Part shown: positions 22,792 to 33,600 of the stretch, piece by piece
How the letters are laid out: each line of letters starts with the position of its first letter
Numbering within the stretch: position 1 is the stretch's first letter
DNA from: Quercus robur
Taxonomy: Eukaryota > Streptophyta > Magnoliopsida > Fagales > Fagaceae
Direction of reading: 5' to 3'
Length of the DNA stretch: 64,000 bases
Assembly (NCBI RefSeq): GCF_932294415.1
Contig: NC_065536.1
Span: 9,847,974 to 9,911,973 of the forward strand
Made by a program: the position numbers and the translations under genes
The notes under the pieces: generated by a model
Database searches by the model: none
What the model was told of the DNA's origin: nothing
What the model saw: only the letters and a program-made list of their open reading frames with translations

Positions 22792-22867
22792 TACCAAGGG
22801 ATGTCAACATGGTATTGCACATCTTGAAACACCACTGTTAAGGGTGTAAATGGCAATACCATTCTAC
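22792..22867 (-). pseudogene. PDR/ABCG exon before NBD2 (copy P2)
   Basis: After an acceptor-like AAACAG the minus strand reads GRMVLPFTPLTVVFQDVQYH, then VDIP, and a donor-like GTAATT. It matches the GMVLPF.PL...F..V.Y.VD.P motif that precedes NBD2 in all PDR transporters. Confidence 0.85.
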
Positions 22868-22984
22868 CTGTTTATTGAGACAAGACACACATTAAAACGT
22901 TAGAAATATATGTTTACAAAATATGGAAAGGTAATGATCTGAAGAATAAGCAGAAGAACAATAAAATTTACAAAACCTTTATTT

Positions 22985-23170
22985 GGGTCTACTAGTCTGT
23001 GCAGGAGAATTTCCAGACTTTTTTTTCCCAGATGGGAACTGTCACATGAATCTTCAGTTTCCTGTATTGTGGAGATCTTTTCATGAGAGATAATAGCATG
23101 AAACGATCTGGCAGCTGATTGTTTATTAAATGAGGATGAATCAGCATATAGCTATTGTTGCATTGCTGCT
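22985..23170 (-). pseudogene. Possible PDR linker exon (copy P2)
   Basis: The minus strand includes SHEKISTIQETEDSCDSSH, similar in place and composition to the poorly conserved linker between the first membrane domain and NBD2. The similarity is weak and rests mainly on position. Confidence 0.4.
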
Positions 23171-23174
23171 TATT

Positions 23175-25420
23175 TTAGAATATAATAACAATCAATAAAC
23201 ACAAACTTACACTTCAAGAAACTTAGGCCAAGATATATCTAAAGTTGAATACAATTGTAAATCCAAATAAGGCACCAAGTGATATCCAACAAAGATATCC
23301 ATCAAAGTTTAGTCCATGGCTTTTCAAGTATTTCTAGTGAATCCATTTACATACCATTTATCTTTTTGTACATAAGGTTTTTACTCTTTTTTTTTTTTTT
23401 TGGCTGCTTCGTGCCTTTTGTGCATGAATTAGTTGTTTCTTCAATAATATTATTCTTATTTATTAAAAAAAAATAGTAGTTTTTTCCCTATTGTGGTGTT
23501 TGTAGACAACATCTACTACAGACAAGAAAGGAAAGCAACTTAGCTGGTAAGAGCACATAAGCACTCTGGATGTAAAGTCAAAGTTAATTACAGAAATGGC
23601 AAGCTATTGACAGGTCTATACGAAGATTATTAATGCACATGTTCTGCATCCAAAATTAGTTGTATAGAAGCTAGTATAAGCAGACAAGTTATAGTCTACA
23701 ATGTTTAATTGTAATTAGATCGTGCATTAGCCAGCTAAGAAATCAGAAATTCAGCTAAGATTCACTATTAAGAAAGAATATTGGTTATCAAGAAAGAATA
23801 TATTGATCAGAGATGACTGGCTTTCAATGTCGACCTCGTTGGAGGAGCCATACAATTAGTAGGTTTGCCCCTTGCTCTTAAGTAGCTGTATTAGCATAAA
23901 ATAGACCAGGACTTTTTGTAATGCAATGAGAGACTCACCTTTTGCCCTTGCGGGGCAAGAAATTCATTTAAAGAAAGGCCTATTTCTCCATATGTCAGGC
24001 GAGAAACCTAGAAACCCCACTTCAACCAAACAGGCATAGAAGCTGCAACCAAACGCACAGTTCAGCTCATCCTTTTAATTAAATACTAGTTTTGGCAGCA
24101 CGTGATTGATTATTGGAAGATTTCATTCTATCAACATCACATAGTACTAAGTATGAGCAAATCACAGTTATATATTGCAATCCTTTACAATTCCCAAAAC
24201 CCATCTGAGATTCACCAAAATGAAAAAAAAAAAAAAAAATTATATACTATATAGTTGACATAATGCAACATTACATGATTGAACCATTAGTTATCAATCA
24301 AACTTACATTTCTACATTCAAATTCACAATCTTTATCCTAAATTACTATTGAATAAACAAGTGAAAACATTAAACAACAACAAAATGAAACACAAATTTT
24401 CCGAAACTGACCTCATTGCCCCACAACTGAGCCCTCTCCCACAAAGGTCTCAAACCTGCCAACAGCCAACAAGCACAAAAGCAAGCTACAATCAGAAACA
24501 AAAAACCCATTCCCTTTCTTTCAAACCACCAAAAACTTGACCTTTGGCCTATGTCCGTATCAAAATGCAACCAAACCAAAATTCAACTCCAATTTTGTAT
24601 CATCATAATTTCTTCTTCTATAGGTGAGTGTCATAATATTGTCAGCACAAGCAACTTTCAATTCAGGATGAAAAATTATAATAACATGAGTAAAAGAAAC
24701 ATGACTATGTAAGTAATTAGAACATATCAGATAGAATGAAAGCAATAATTCACATGTAAGATGAAGCCATCATGGAGAAGCTAAATCTAAGTGAGATAAA
24801 AATATGCCAAAAGGAAGATAAATATAGTGGGATTCATAATTAATAGCACTTTGACAAACAATGTGAACTAAGTTCAAGGCTTAAAACCAAATAGCACCAC
24901 CAGTTTGGTTTAAATCATAAAAGAAACACCTACTAACTTCCAATCCTAATACTTTGTATAGTGTAAATGGATTGCCAATTTAAATAAAAATCTTATGCAT
25001 TTGTCTCCGACAATAAACTAATAAATAACATACGATTACCCTTTTAATTAGGCCAAAAGTATGAACCCCATCACTATTAAATCCACCTGCTAATTCTCAA
25101 CAACTTCACAAATATTCTCATTTGGATCATCAACAACCACATGCATTTAGACATTTGCTTGCCTATAAAAGAACAAAAAAAAAAAAAAATCTCCCCAATT
25201 AAATTAGGTAAAGCATTTGGAATTACAACAAAATCATGGGAAGCATATACTTGAATTTGGATCCTCTCCAATGAAAAGTGAAATAAGTCCATAAGGCTCA
25301 CTCCCATATCTTAGCACAAAAATGCTATTATATATCAAATAACCATCTAGTACCCACTTGTCCTATCTACAAGTCAAAATACTAAATCTAATCGATCAAT
25401 TTTCTGAACATATAATTACA
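23175..25420. other. AT-rich stretch with no gene seen
   Basis: It contains poly(A)/poly(T) tracts (for example 23386-23400 and 24222-24239) and no reading frame with recognisable similarity. A short minus-strand match near 23935-24005 (SRLTYGEIGLSLNEFLAP) faintly recalls the Y-loop region of a PDR NBD1. It may be a further exon of P2, but I would not rely on it. Confidence 0.4.
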
Positions 25421-25974
25421 ATGCGTATACACCAATTTCCATCACTCATCACTCATCACTCTAAAATACCACACCGTTTGGCACCATCACTCAATTTCCA
25501 TCACTCAATATTTTTCACACTATTTGTGGGTCTCATACCTGTCTCGGTACAGCCTTTTTTTTTTTTTTCCAGTACCCAGATCACCCGAAACCAAGAAAAA
25601 AAGAAACCCAGATCACCCGAAACCAAGAAAAAAAAAATGAACCCAGAAACCCAGTTATACCGTCAATTTCAAAACATGGCAAGCTTCAACTTTGTGTGTC
25701 ATAGCATCAACAAACCCAGAAAAAAACACCGAACTTCAAACCCAGAAAAAAGAAGAAGAAAAAAACAACAAACCCAGAAAAAACCCACACCCAAACCGGC
25801 AAGCAACCCATCGATTCAAGACCGAAATTCAAACCGTCCTTCAACACCGAACTCAGACCGATTCAAGCAACCCACTGAGAAAGAACGAACAACTCGCAGT
25901 GACCCATTTCGAAGAAAATAGCTTCTGACTGGGCTGATGAATTCAGAGTTGGAAGGATGGAACTCTTGGGTCTG

Positions 25975-26112
25975 AGATGAGAAAGGCGAGAGAAAAAAAA
26001 AACGAACTGAGATGAGAAAGGCGAAAAGGAAGAAAAAAAAGAAAGAAAGACCGAACGGAAGAACAGAGAAAAAAGAAAGAAAAGAAAAAAAGAAAAAAAA
26101 AAAAAGAGTGAG
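25975..26112. repeat. Polypurine tract
   Basis: About 135 bases are almost entirely A and G (GAGAAAGGCGAGAGAAAA-like, then AAAGAAAGAAA-like). The words GAGATGAGAAAGGCGA occur twice. Confidence 0.8.
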
Positions 26113-26166
26113 TCAAAAGTTGCGGTCGGTGGGTTCCTTGGTGTATGTTTAATTACGAAAATGCTA

Positions 26167-26235
26167 TTGAGTTATGAGTTATGGAAACTGAAAACACATT
26201 TTAGCTGTTTTCAGTTTCCATAACTCATAACTCAA
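26167..26235. repeat. Perfect 30-bp inverted repeat with 9-base loop
   Basis: The left arm 26167-26196 (starts TTGAGTTATGAG, ends ACTGAAAACA) is exactly complementary to 26206-26235. The loop is CATTTTAGC. A diverged third copy of the arm lies at about 26310-26345. Confidence 0.95.
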
Positions 26236-26379
26236 AAATCAGAAAATTGAGTGATGGAAACAGAGTTATCATACACCAAACGGATACTGAGCTATGGGTC
26301 TCACCATTTCTGAGTTATAAGTTATGGAAACTGAGAATTGAGTTACGGAAACAGGCCATCCAAACAGCCTCTAAAGCTC

Positions 26380-27890
26380 TAGCTTTCCTTTTTACATATC
26401 AAAAAAAGTAAAGCTCTAGCTAAATGGTTAATGAGCAAGAAAAGCACACTCAAAAGAAAAGGAAAAGGAAAATAGAGAAATCAGAGATCAATATCTAAAA
26501 TTAAGACATAAATAAACTCTAGGAGAGTCGGACTTAATCTGGTATGAACAGAAGGCCAAGAAACTCAAAGATCCAAGCTTAAGTTCATGCCTCAAATGCC
26601 TATTATAATATTCACTGCTTGCTTACAAATTGTTGATATTATAATTCCAAGTTTGAAATAACATATTTCAGTACCAAATATTTAGTCACAATGAAGAGAA
26701 TACAAGTATTGTTATCTTAAGTCATATAATGCCTGAGGTAGCTGTATATGAACCTTACTTGAACTCCAAATTTCAATAAAGAAAATTTGAAAAGGTTAGT
26801 CCTCATGCATTGTAAAATCTTTCTTGAATTTCGTTGCTCTTTTAAATTTTGAGTTGTAATTTATTGAGAAGAAGTATTATAATCATCTGTGTATTTTCAT
26901 CACAGCCACACATAATATCCCACTCTCTGACTTGACCAAAATCAATGACTCCAACCCACCCCATTACCCTAACTTATAAGATTCTCACTTATCAACAGAT
27001 CAAACTGACTCAATACCTTACCCTCCTGATCCAAAACTTTCATCGCCCACTACATCAAATTTCCCAAAGTTTCTTACAAAATCCTGTATAGATATTGCAC
27101 CCTTTTACATAACCAACATCAATTCCTTTGAACAAAAGAACATAAACAATTTAATCAAACTCAACACGTCCAATCCATAATCTTCTAACAAGCCTCTCTA
27201 TCTCATGCTCATAATCATAGCATAATCTCCAAGAATTAACAATACCCAAATTGAAATCCGAGAAATACTAAACCTTATATTGTAGCTTGTCATAGAAAAT
27301 AGCTCCAATCAGCAGCCAACAAAACGTGCGTTCACTGCTCATGATCATAATCTGAAACAAAGAAAAAAAGTTGGTGTGAAAAATGACAATCTTCTACAAA
27401 TTGATGGCAACATGGTATAAGTGTACGTAAAAAAGAATTTAAGCAGCTAAACAAAAACCAAAATATTCTACCATTACAATGTCGCTCCAATATCAATAAA
27501 CAAAAACCAAGTGTATCACCTTACCAACTCATTTTTGAGAATTGAGATAGATCGAAATTATTTTGATAAAGATAGAAAGGATGGGTTTATGTATCTGTCT
27601 TTTTTTTCTCTTTCTTTTTATCCCTTTTGCTATGTGAAGAAATTATATCTAGAAGGATAGTTTTTATGCAAAAACAGAAAATAAAAGAAAGACAAGGTAA
27701 TCACCATCTTGTTGTTGACATTCTATGGAAACAAGAAAGTATGACACTTTTTTATGCTTCTTTTCTTTTCTTTCCATTTCCAGAGAACACTTTTTCTATG
27801 CTTTGATTGCTTCTGTATATGAGGGCAATTGCCTTTTGGTCCAATGGGATTCGCCCCCTTCCAATTGGGTTTAGTTCTAGTCTTCTGTAC
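26380..27890. other. Intergenic, nothing recognised
   Basis: This is AT-rich sequence downstream of the resistance gene. No similarity, RNA gene or clear repeat is visible apart from short T-rich runs. Confidence 0.4.
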
Positions 27891-27989
27891 ATGAGATCAA
27901 TTCAAATGTTTTTCAGAAGCAAATCCAACGAGAAGAAAGAAGGGGAGGAAAACAAATAGCATTTTAGTTAATCGTATACGTAAAACTTG

Positions 27990-28139
27990 ATGACGGACCA
28001 GGTTCATCCCTCCCAACTGTAGGATATGAGCAATTTCAGGCAATCTTTCCCCATTTCCCTGACACCCATTCAGTAGTTTGTGTAGTGCTTCAAAAATTCT
28101 GCATATTAAATTGAAATAAATTGACCAAAACATCAGCAT
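27990..28139 (-). pseudogene. Diverged remnant or 3'-UTR exon resembling the CNL C-terminus
   Basis: After an acceptor-like TTTAATATGCAG the minus strand encodes LLNGCQGNGERLPEIAHI, then LQLGG. This mirrors the real C-terminus of the adjacent gene (LKESCQEKIGEDWPKIAHIP). It could be the tail of a decayed tandem duplicate or a spliced 3' exon giving an alternative C-terminus. Sequence alone cannot decide. Confidence 0.45.
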
Positions 28140-28264
28140 TGAAGAAGATAAAAAAAGTCAACACTAATTGGAAAAAAAAAAAATCTGATTTTCTAGAAAG
28201 TACATGCCGAAGTACCTACCCAAAAGAGCAGAAGCTTATCAGTGGCTGAACAAGAATTTCATCC

Positions 28265-31200
28265 TTACAGATTTCGAAAAATTGGGATGTGAGCAATCTT
28301 AGGCCAATCCTCACCAATTTTTTCCTGGCAACTTTCCTTCAACTTGGGACAGTTGATGATTTCCAAGCTCTGTAAAGAGCGGAGGTTACGCATTCCTTCA
28401 GGAAGTGATGTCAATTTGGGACACAAATAAATTTCAATCTTTTGAAGTGATGTGAGGTCACCGATCCATTCAGGAAGTGATGTTAGATTGGGCCATTCGT
28501 CAATTTTAAGGCTTTGAAGTGATTTGAGGTTGCCAATACACTTTGGTAAAGAATCCAAGTGAGGAAAAATTGAAAGCCTGATCTCTTGCAGATTAGTATC
28601 CCATTTTGTGCTATTATCACTCTCATCACAAATCAAATCAACCTCCTCGAAGTCCCCAATCTCCAACTTCTTGAGGGAGGTGAGACTTTGCATAAATCGA
28701 GACAGAGATTTTAGTCTAGGACATGCCCAAATCTCTAGATACTCGAGAGAAGTCAAGTTTTGTAGCCAATCATCTGACAAAGACTCTATGTCTTGCATCC
28801 TAAACAAGGACAGAGACTTTAATTTAGAAAGGGGTGGGGAGGAGGAGGAGGAGGAGGAGGAGGGAAGTGAAGATTCTATTATCATATCCATTGTCATCGC
28901 CATTGTTTGTTGCAATGGCTTCAAGTTGGCATTGCTCAGTATTAAACCTTCTTTAAGATTTGGAAACAATGGCATGCAAGTTAGCTTCACACAATTCCTT
29001 ACATACAAGTAAGAAAGACGAGGAAAGAAAGGCAATGATATATGTTGTTGACTTGATGTTGACGGTTTTGTTGCCACATCGCCTTGATCATTATCAATAT
29101 TGACCTCGACAATATCAGTCCTCCACCATCCTTCTAGATTAGGGCAATCCCAGAGTTTGAGTGACTCTAGAGCAGGGAAAACATTTGTCCACGATGTTGG
29201 CAATGAAGCCTCATCAGTCATCTTCTGATTTGATATGCATTCCAAACCAATCATACTTTTAAGATATAGTTCTCGAAGAGACAGGAGTTGATACAATGGT
29301 GATAGATGTTTCCACACACATTGCCATATTTCTAATTTAATAAGACTTGTTAATGAAGGAAGCCATCTCGGAAATGTCTGACCCAGGTACCCTATCACTT
29401 GCAATTTCTTTAATGTAGGGTGTGGTTGAAGGCCTTCCCATAAATTTTCACTAGAATGGACATTGGTGCTATCATTACCATCTGAATCCCAACTTAATTT
29501 CAAATCTCTAAGATATTTCTTGTCCTTCAAAATGGCAGCCTTGGTTTCTGAAGTAGCATCTTTCAACCATGACAAATTTTTAATATGTAGTCCTCCCCTC
29601 ACATCGTATAGCTTGTTCAATTCGGCTAGTTCACCACAAGGCTTGGAGGAGGAACCTGTAGGATCTTTGCTCACAACGAATAGTGGTAATGTCTGAAGAA
29701 TCAATTGCCCTAATCCACATGGCATATGAGTCAAACTCTTACAACCATCTATCTCAAGATGCTTGAGGCTAACCATTTTTTGAATGTCTTTTGGTAATTC
29801 TATAAGATTGACGCATCTAGAGAGCTTTAATGTTTCCAAATGCAGCAGTCTTATAATACAACTAGGGACAAATTTAATGTCATTCTCGGAAAGATCAAGG
29901 TACTTCAGATATTTCAAATTATCTATAGAATTCGTCACTGTCACAATTTTTAAATCATGCAGGTCTAACACACGCAAGCATCTAAAACTAGAAATAAGCC
30001 TTTCAAGAGATGATTCTTTCTCTACTTTTTGAGTAGGAGAAATAAGTCTACTGAAAGGCGATTCTTGTTCTACTTCTTGATCAGAGTACCTAGGATCGGA
30101 TGTCAAAATAAATGTGCGTGCCTTCTTTGCTTTAACTAACAAGCTTATATTCTTCTCAAAAACATTGTAGAATGGAAATGATAGATGGCCAACATTTTCA
30201 TTGAAATTTTGTGCATTGGAATCAAAAAGTGTGCACTCAGTTCTTGAGATTGATTGTGCAAGATCATGGACTAAATTATGCATTTTAAAACTAGTTATAT
30301 TCCCAGAGTAATCTTCTTTAGTTTCCTGGAAGAAGGCCCTTAAATGTAGATCCATGCAATACCCATCAGCAACATCCTCTAATAGTGGGTTGTCGACTGA
30401 TGATCGGATAAATCCTTGTGCAATCCATAGTTGTATCAATGTCAACTTTCGAATCTCATAATCTTTAGGAAACATTGAACAATAAGTGAAACAACACTTT
30501 AAATGTACTGGGAGATAGTCGTAACTCAATTTTAAAATTGATAAAATATTATTTTCTTCATGATCTACATTTGTAAGTTCTTTATTCTTGATATCTGACC
30601 ATTCATCCACTGTCCCTTTGAAGTATAATACTCTTCCTATCATCTTAATAGCAAGAGGCACTCCCTGACATTTTTCTACAATTTTCTTTCCAATATCTTC
30701 ATGGTCAGGATTGCTGTCTTCCCCTTTGTTAAATGCAATCCGCTTTAATAAAGACCAAGATTTGTCTACTGACAAGCCTTTTAGAAAATACGGTGAGACT
30801 GTGCTAGTTATCTTTGCAATCAATCTGGTCCGTGTAGTTATCAGCACTTTACTTCCCTTTGAGCCACCCATCAAAAGACATTTTAAGTTAGACCATTCTT
30901 CATTTTCCACATTCCACACATCATCCAACACAAGCAAAAACTTCTTTTGATCAAGCTCTTGGTGAACTCTATTTTGCAAGACCTCATAAGGAAAATTATC
31001 AGGTTTCCTTCCAGTTGCACATTCAATTATCTTTTCAGCAACTGTTTTCACAGAAAAGACCTCAGAGACAGACACCCACATCTTTAACTCGAAAAAAGCC
31101 TTTACTTGCTCATCATTGTATACATGCTGAGCAAGTGTAGTTTTCCCTAGCCCTCCGATTCCCACAATGGATATAAATGAGACATTGTGTCCCTCATCAA

Positions 31201-31747
31201 CGTCCAATAATAGACCTATGATGTTATTCTTATCCTCTTTTCTCCCCAAAAAAATTTCTTCTACAAATGAGTGAGTTTGGTCCCTCTCCCTAGACACAAC
31301 CGTTGCCTGTGGAGGACATGCTACCAACTCTAAATTCTTCATGTCATTTTCTATTTCTTTAAGTCTTTCCACCATTGCTTTTAGTTTGTGAGCCATCTTA
31401 AGACGAAAAGCAACTTGGTTTGAACTCGAAAAGAAAGTACGTACCTTCTTAGCCATTTCCTCATCACCCATCTCCCTCCGCCGCAAATCTTGAGTGGACA
31501 GATCGGTCAACAAGTCATCCGCATCATAAATTGCGCCTCTGAGCTTCATGATCCAGTCACGGACTTCTTGCTTCTTGTACTGCAACTCCTCTGCCTTCTG
31601 AAACACAGCTTGAATAGTGGAAACAGTGTTCTTCAGTTTCTGGAGCTCATCTTTGACACCCCAAATAGATCCAATCTCTTCAAAAGTAGTGGAGCCCAGT
31701 AATTCAATGATCTTTCGTGCAATTTCAAACGGCATTGCTTCGGCCAT
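28265..31747 (-). CDS. CC-NB-LRR disease resistance protein (RGA type), intronless
   Basis: This is an uninterrupted frame of about 1,160 residues starting MAEAMPFEIARKIIELLGS, the usual CNL start. Upstream in-frame codons have no ATG. Domains from that start: Rx-type coiled coil (about 1-150, with YDADDLLTDL in the EDVID position), then NB-ARC. NB-ARC holds the P-loop VGIGGLGKTT (195-204), kinase-2 LLVLDDVW (271-278), RNBS-B GSKVLITTRTR, GLPL-equivalent CQGVPLAIK (360-368), RNBS-D CFTYCSMFPKD (419-429) and an MHD-position MHN (489-491). About 20 irregular LRRs follow from residue 600 to the end (LRVLDLHDLK, LKYLDLSEN). A serine run (SSSSSSSS) sits between late LRRs. Such proteins detect pathogen effectors in the cell and trigger defence. 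Length and motifs are normal, and nothing looks broken. Confidence 0.95.
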   Translation of the reverse strand: MAEAMPFEIARKIIELLGSTTFEEIGSIWGVKDELQKLKNTVSTIQAVFQKAEELQYKKQEVRDWIMKLRGAIYDADDLLTDLSTQDLRRREMGDEEMAKKVRTFFSSSNQVAFRLKMAHKLKAMVERLKEIENDMKNLELVACPPQATVVSRERDQTHSFVEEIFLGRKEDKNNIIGLLLDVDEGHNVSFISIVGIGGLGKTTLAQHVYNDEQVKAFFELKMWVSVSEVFSVKTVAEKIIECATGRKPDNFPYEVLQNRVHQELDQKKFLLVLDDVWNVENEEWSNLKCLLMGGSKGSKVLITTRTRLIAKITSTVSPYFLKGLSVDKSWSLLKRIAFNKGEDSNPDHEDIGKKIVEKCQGVPLAIKMIGRVLYFKGTVDEWSDIKNKELTNVDHEENNILSILKLSYDYLPVHLKCCFTYCSMFPKDYEIRKLTLIQLWIAQGFIRSSVDNPLLEDVADGYCMDLHLRAFFQETKEDYSGNITSFKMHNLVHDLAQSISRTECTLFDSNAQNFNENVGHLSFPFYNVFEKNISLLVKAKKARTFILTSDPRYSDQEVEQESPFSRLISPTQKVEKESSLERLISSFRCLRVLDLHDLKIVTVTNSIDNLKYLKYLDLSENDIKFVPSCIIRLLHLETLKLSRCVNLIELPKDIQKMVSLKHLEIDGCKSLTHMPCGLGQLILQTLPLFVVSKDPTGSSSKPCGELAELNKLYDVRGGLHIKNLSWLKDATSETKAAILKDKKYLRDLKLSWDSDGNDSTNVHSSENLWEGLQPHPTLKKLQVIGYLGQTFPRWLPSLTSLIKLEIWQCVWKHLSPLYQLLSLRELYLKSMIGLECISNQKMTDEASLPTSWTNVFPALESLKLWDCPNLEGWWRTDIVEVNIDNDQGDVATKPSTSSQQHISLPFFPRLSYLYVRNCVKLTCMPLFPNLKEGLILSNANLKPLQQTMAMTMDMIIESSLPSSSSSSSSPPLSKLKSLSLFRMQDIESLSDDWLQNLTSLEYLEIWACPRLKSLSRFMQSLTSLKKLEIGDFEEVDLICDESDNSTKWDTNLQEIRLSIFPHLDSLPKCIGNLKSLQSLKIDEWPNLTSLPEWIGDLTSLQKIEIYLCPKLTSLPEGMRNLRSLQSLEIINCPKLKESCQEKIGEDWPKIAHIPIFRNL
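28831..28863. repeat. (GGA)n microsatellite inside the CNL coding sequence
   Basis: About ten GGA repeats on the plus strand encode the serine run in the LRR region. The frame is preserved because the unit is three bases. Confidence 0.95.
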
Positions 31748-31749
31748 TT

Positions 31750-32754
31750 CTTCTTGGTCAGTGAAAGGAAACACAGGAAGATAGATCACAAGAAATCTGA
31801 AAGCAGTAGTAGCAGTAGACTAGTAGGTTTGGGCAAATAAAATGGTGAAGAACAAGGGACTGCGTGGGTGTTTTTCTTTTTTCTTCTTAATATTCTATTT
31901 ATTAATATTATTATTAGAGACTCACACGCTCACAATGTTGACTTTGTGGAGACAATTATTAGACTCATACTTTTTACCGACCATTCTTTGCGGTAACTTT
32001 TGAATCTTGTAATTTTGTTTAAGTGCAGAATAGAATAGAGTTTAGCAAAATGATTTTGTTCGTAAAAGTAGTCATCGATCGCTTTATTTTTTTTTTTTTT
32101 TGGTAAACAGTCATCGATCGCATTTTCTACTTGTAAAGCTGTCCTTTTTTTTAGTAGAAAGATTAATAATTAAGTTTCTAACGTGATGAATTTTGGGAAA
32201 TCTTTTAAATTTTACTCTTTTTTTTTTTTTTTTAAGTCGATTTACTTTAACAGATGGGATTCCTATCCAGCCTAATAGGGATAATCTAATTTTTCTATAG
32301 AGATTAATCCAAAATGTATAGAAGGGAGAAACATAGAAAGTTAACTATAAATAAATAAATAAACTAATTTTGCTTTTGTAACATAAGATAACCTGCGCAA
32401 AACGCATATGATAAAGCTAATTATTTATGTTAAATTTTCTAAGGTTGAAATTCAGCCAGAAATATTAAATTCAAAATCATTTTAGCCTTGTTTAAAAGCT
32501 CTAATAAGATTGAAAAAAATGCGCTTGGAGAAATTAGCCCGGCCACTTGGTGATATTTTTCAACTCTGTGATAGAATTTAACTTTGAGAATTAAAAATAA
32601 ATAAATAAAAGGATGTTTTCATTCTCTCTAACCTATAAGAGAGAGGGAGAATGTTTTGATTTTTACCAATTCTATATGTGTGAATCAATTAGCTTCATTC
32701 ATTTTTTTGCATGTTTTAATGTTCTACCTTATATGTTGTCTAATTTTTTATTTT
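31750..32754. other. Upstream region of the CNL gene, AT-rich
   Basis: This stretch must hold the promoter of the resistance gene, but I cannot pick out a confident TATA box or start. Long T-runs occur at 32085-32101 and 32217-32234. At 32390-32413 a small hairpin (TGCGCAAAACGCA) followed by CTAA-T faintly resembles a Helitron 3' end. Confidence 0.4.
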
Positions 32755-32763
32755 TTATTTTTT

Positions 32764-33325
32764 GGGATAATTACATATTACCCACCTGTGATTTACCTCT
32801 AATTCTAAGTGCCTACCTGTGGTTCAAATTTTGACACTTTGCCCACCTGTGATTATCTCCGTCTATGTGTCGTGTGCCCACCTCTCCCTCACTGTTACTC
32901 TAACATAGGAAATAGATAAAAGTCACTCCCATCCAGATCAAAACACTCACTTTTCCAAAAACCACTCAGTCACTCTCATCCGGCTTGCTCATCAAAAATC
33001 ACTCAATGTCACTCCTAAAAATCACTCAAAATCACTCACTCACTCACTCCCATCGTTCATGCAAACCAAACCGAGGAAGACAGCTTCTCCGTTCAGCTGT
33101 GGCAGGAAGACTCACTCATAGGTATCGCGCTTCACTTCACTTGACTGGGATTTGAAAGCTTGAGGTCATGCATGCAAACCGATTTGAGGAAGATCAAGAT
33201 TATTGCCTCTGTTCTGTTCAGCCATTACAGGTAGATTAGGATTTTGCGTTTTAATCTTTGAAATCTAGGGTTCTAAATTGGGTCTTAAAATGCCGGTGGT
33301 GGGTTTTAAAATGCCGGTGAGTGTT
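32764..33325. repeat. MULE left terminal inverted repeat
   Basis: About 560 bp match the right TIR in inverted orientation with only scattered differences. The middle has arrays of TCACTC (32925-33060). The inner edge has repeated TTTTAAAATGCCGGTG words. It should contain the promoter of the GRF gene that starts at 33601. Confidence 0.93.
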
Positions 33326-33600
33326 AAAATTCCTGTGGGTTTTAAAATTGGGTATTCTTTCTTCCAAATTCGGTTCTTGCTTAACCATGGAACTGGTTTA
33401 TATCTGCATTTTCTTATTATTGGCTTAACAATTATGAATATATCTGCATTTTCTTATTACTTTAAAATAAAGGTCTATGGCCCATCAACTTTTTTAACAA
33501 TGTGGTTGTAGCATGAGTAGTTGTTACTAAATTTAGATAAGTTGATTCTTGCCACTTGTAACAGATTTGTTGGTCTATAAGCTTGTAACAAATTTTTGCT

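Larger units (their letters stand above)
25430..26376. mobile_element. Inverted-repeat element (MITE-like), nested
   Basis: TTTCCATCACTCAAT and CCGTTTGG words at 25430-25520 recur as reverse complements at 26230-26340. The right end CCATCCAAACAGCCTC (reverse GAGGCTGTTTGGATGG) is a usual plant MITE terminus. I could not find its left partner, so the left edge may be truncated. The interior holds a purine tract and a perfect hairpin. Confidence 0.5.

Noticed and set aside
23935..24005. PDR NBD1 exon (SRLTYGEIGLSLNEFLAP)
   Set aside because: Only about six family positions agree and no neighbouring NBD1 motif is visible. It is left as a note in the gap entry.
25358..25928. Lys/Pro/Gln-rich frames of up to 187 codons
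   Set aside because: Low-complexity A/C-rich repeat DNA inside an inverted-repeat element, with no domain or conserved start.
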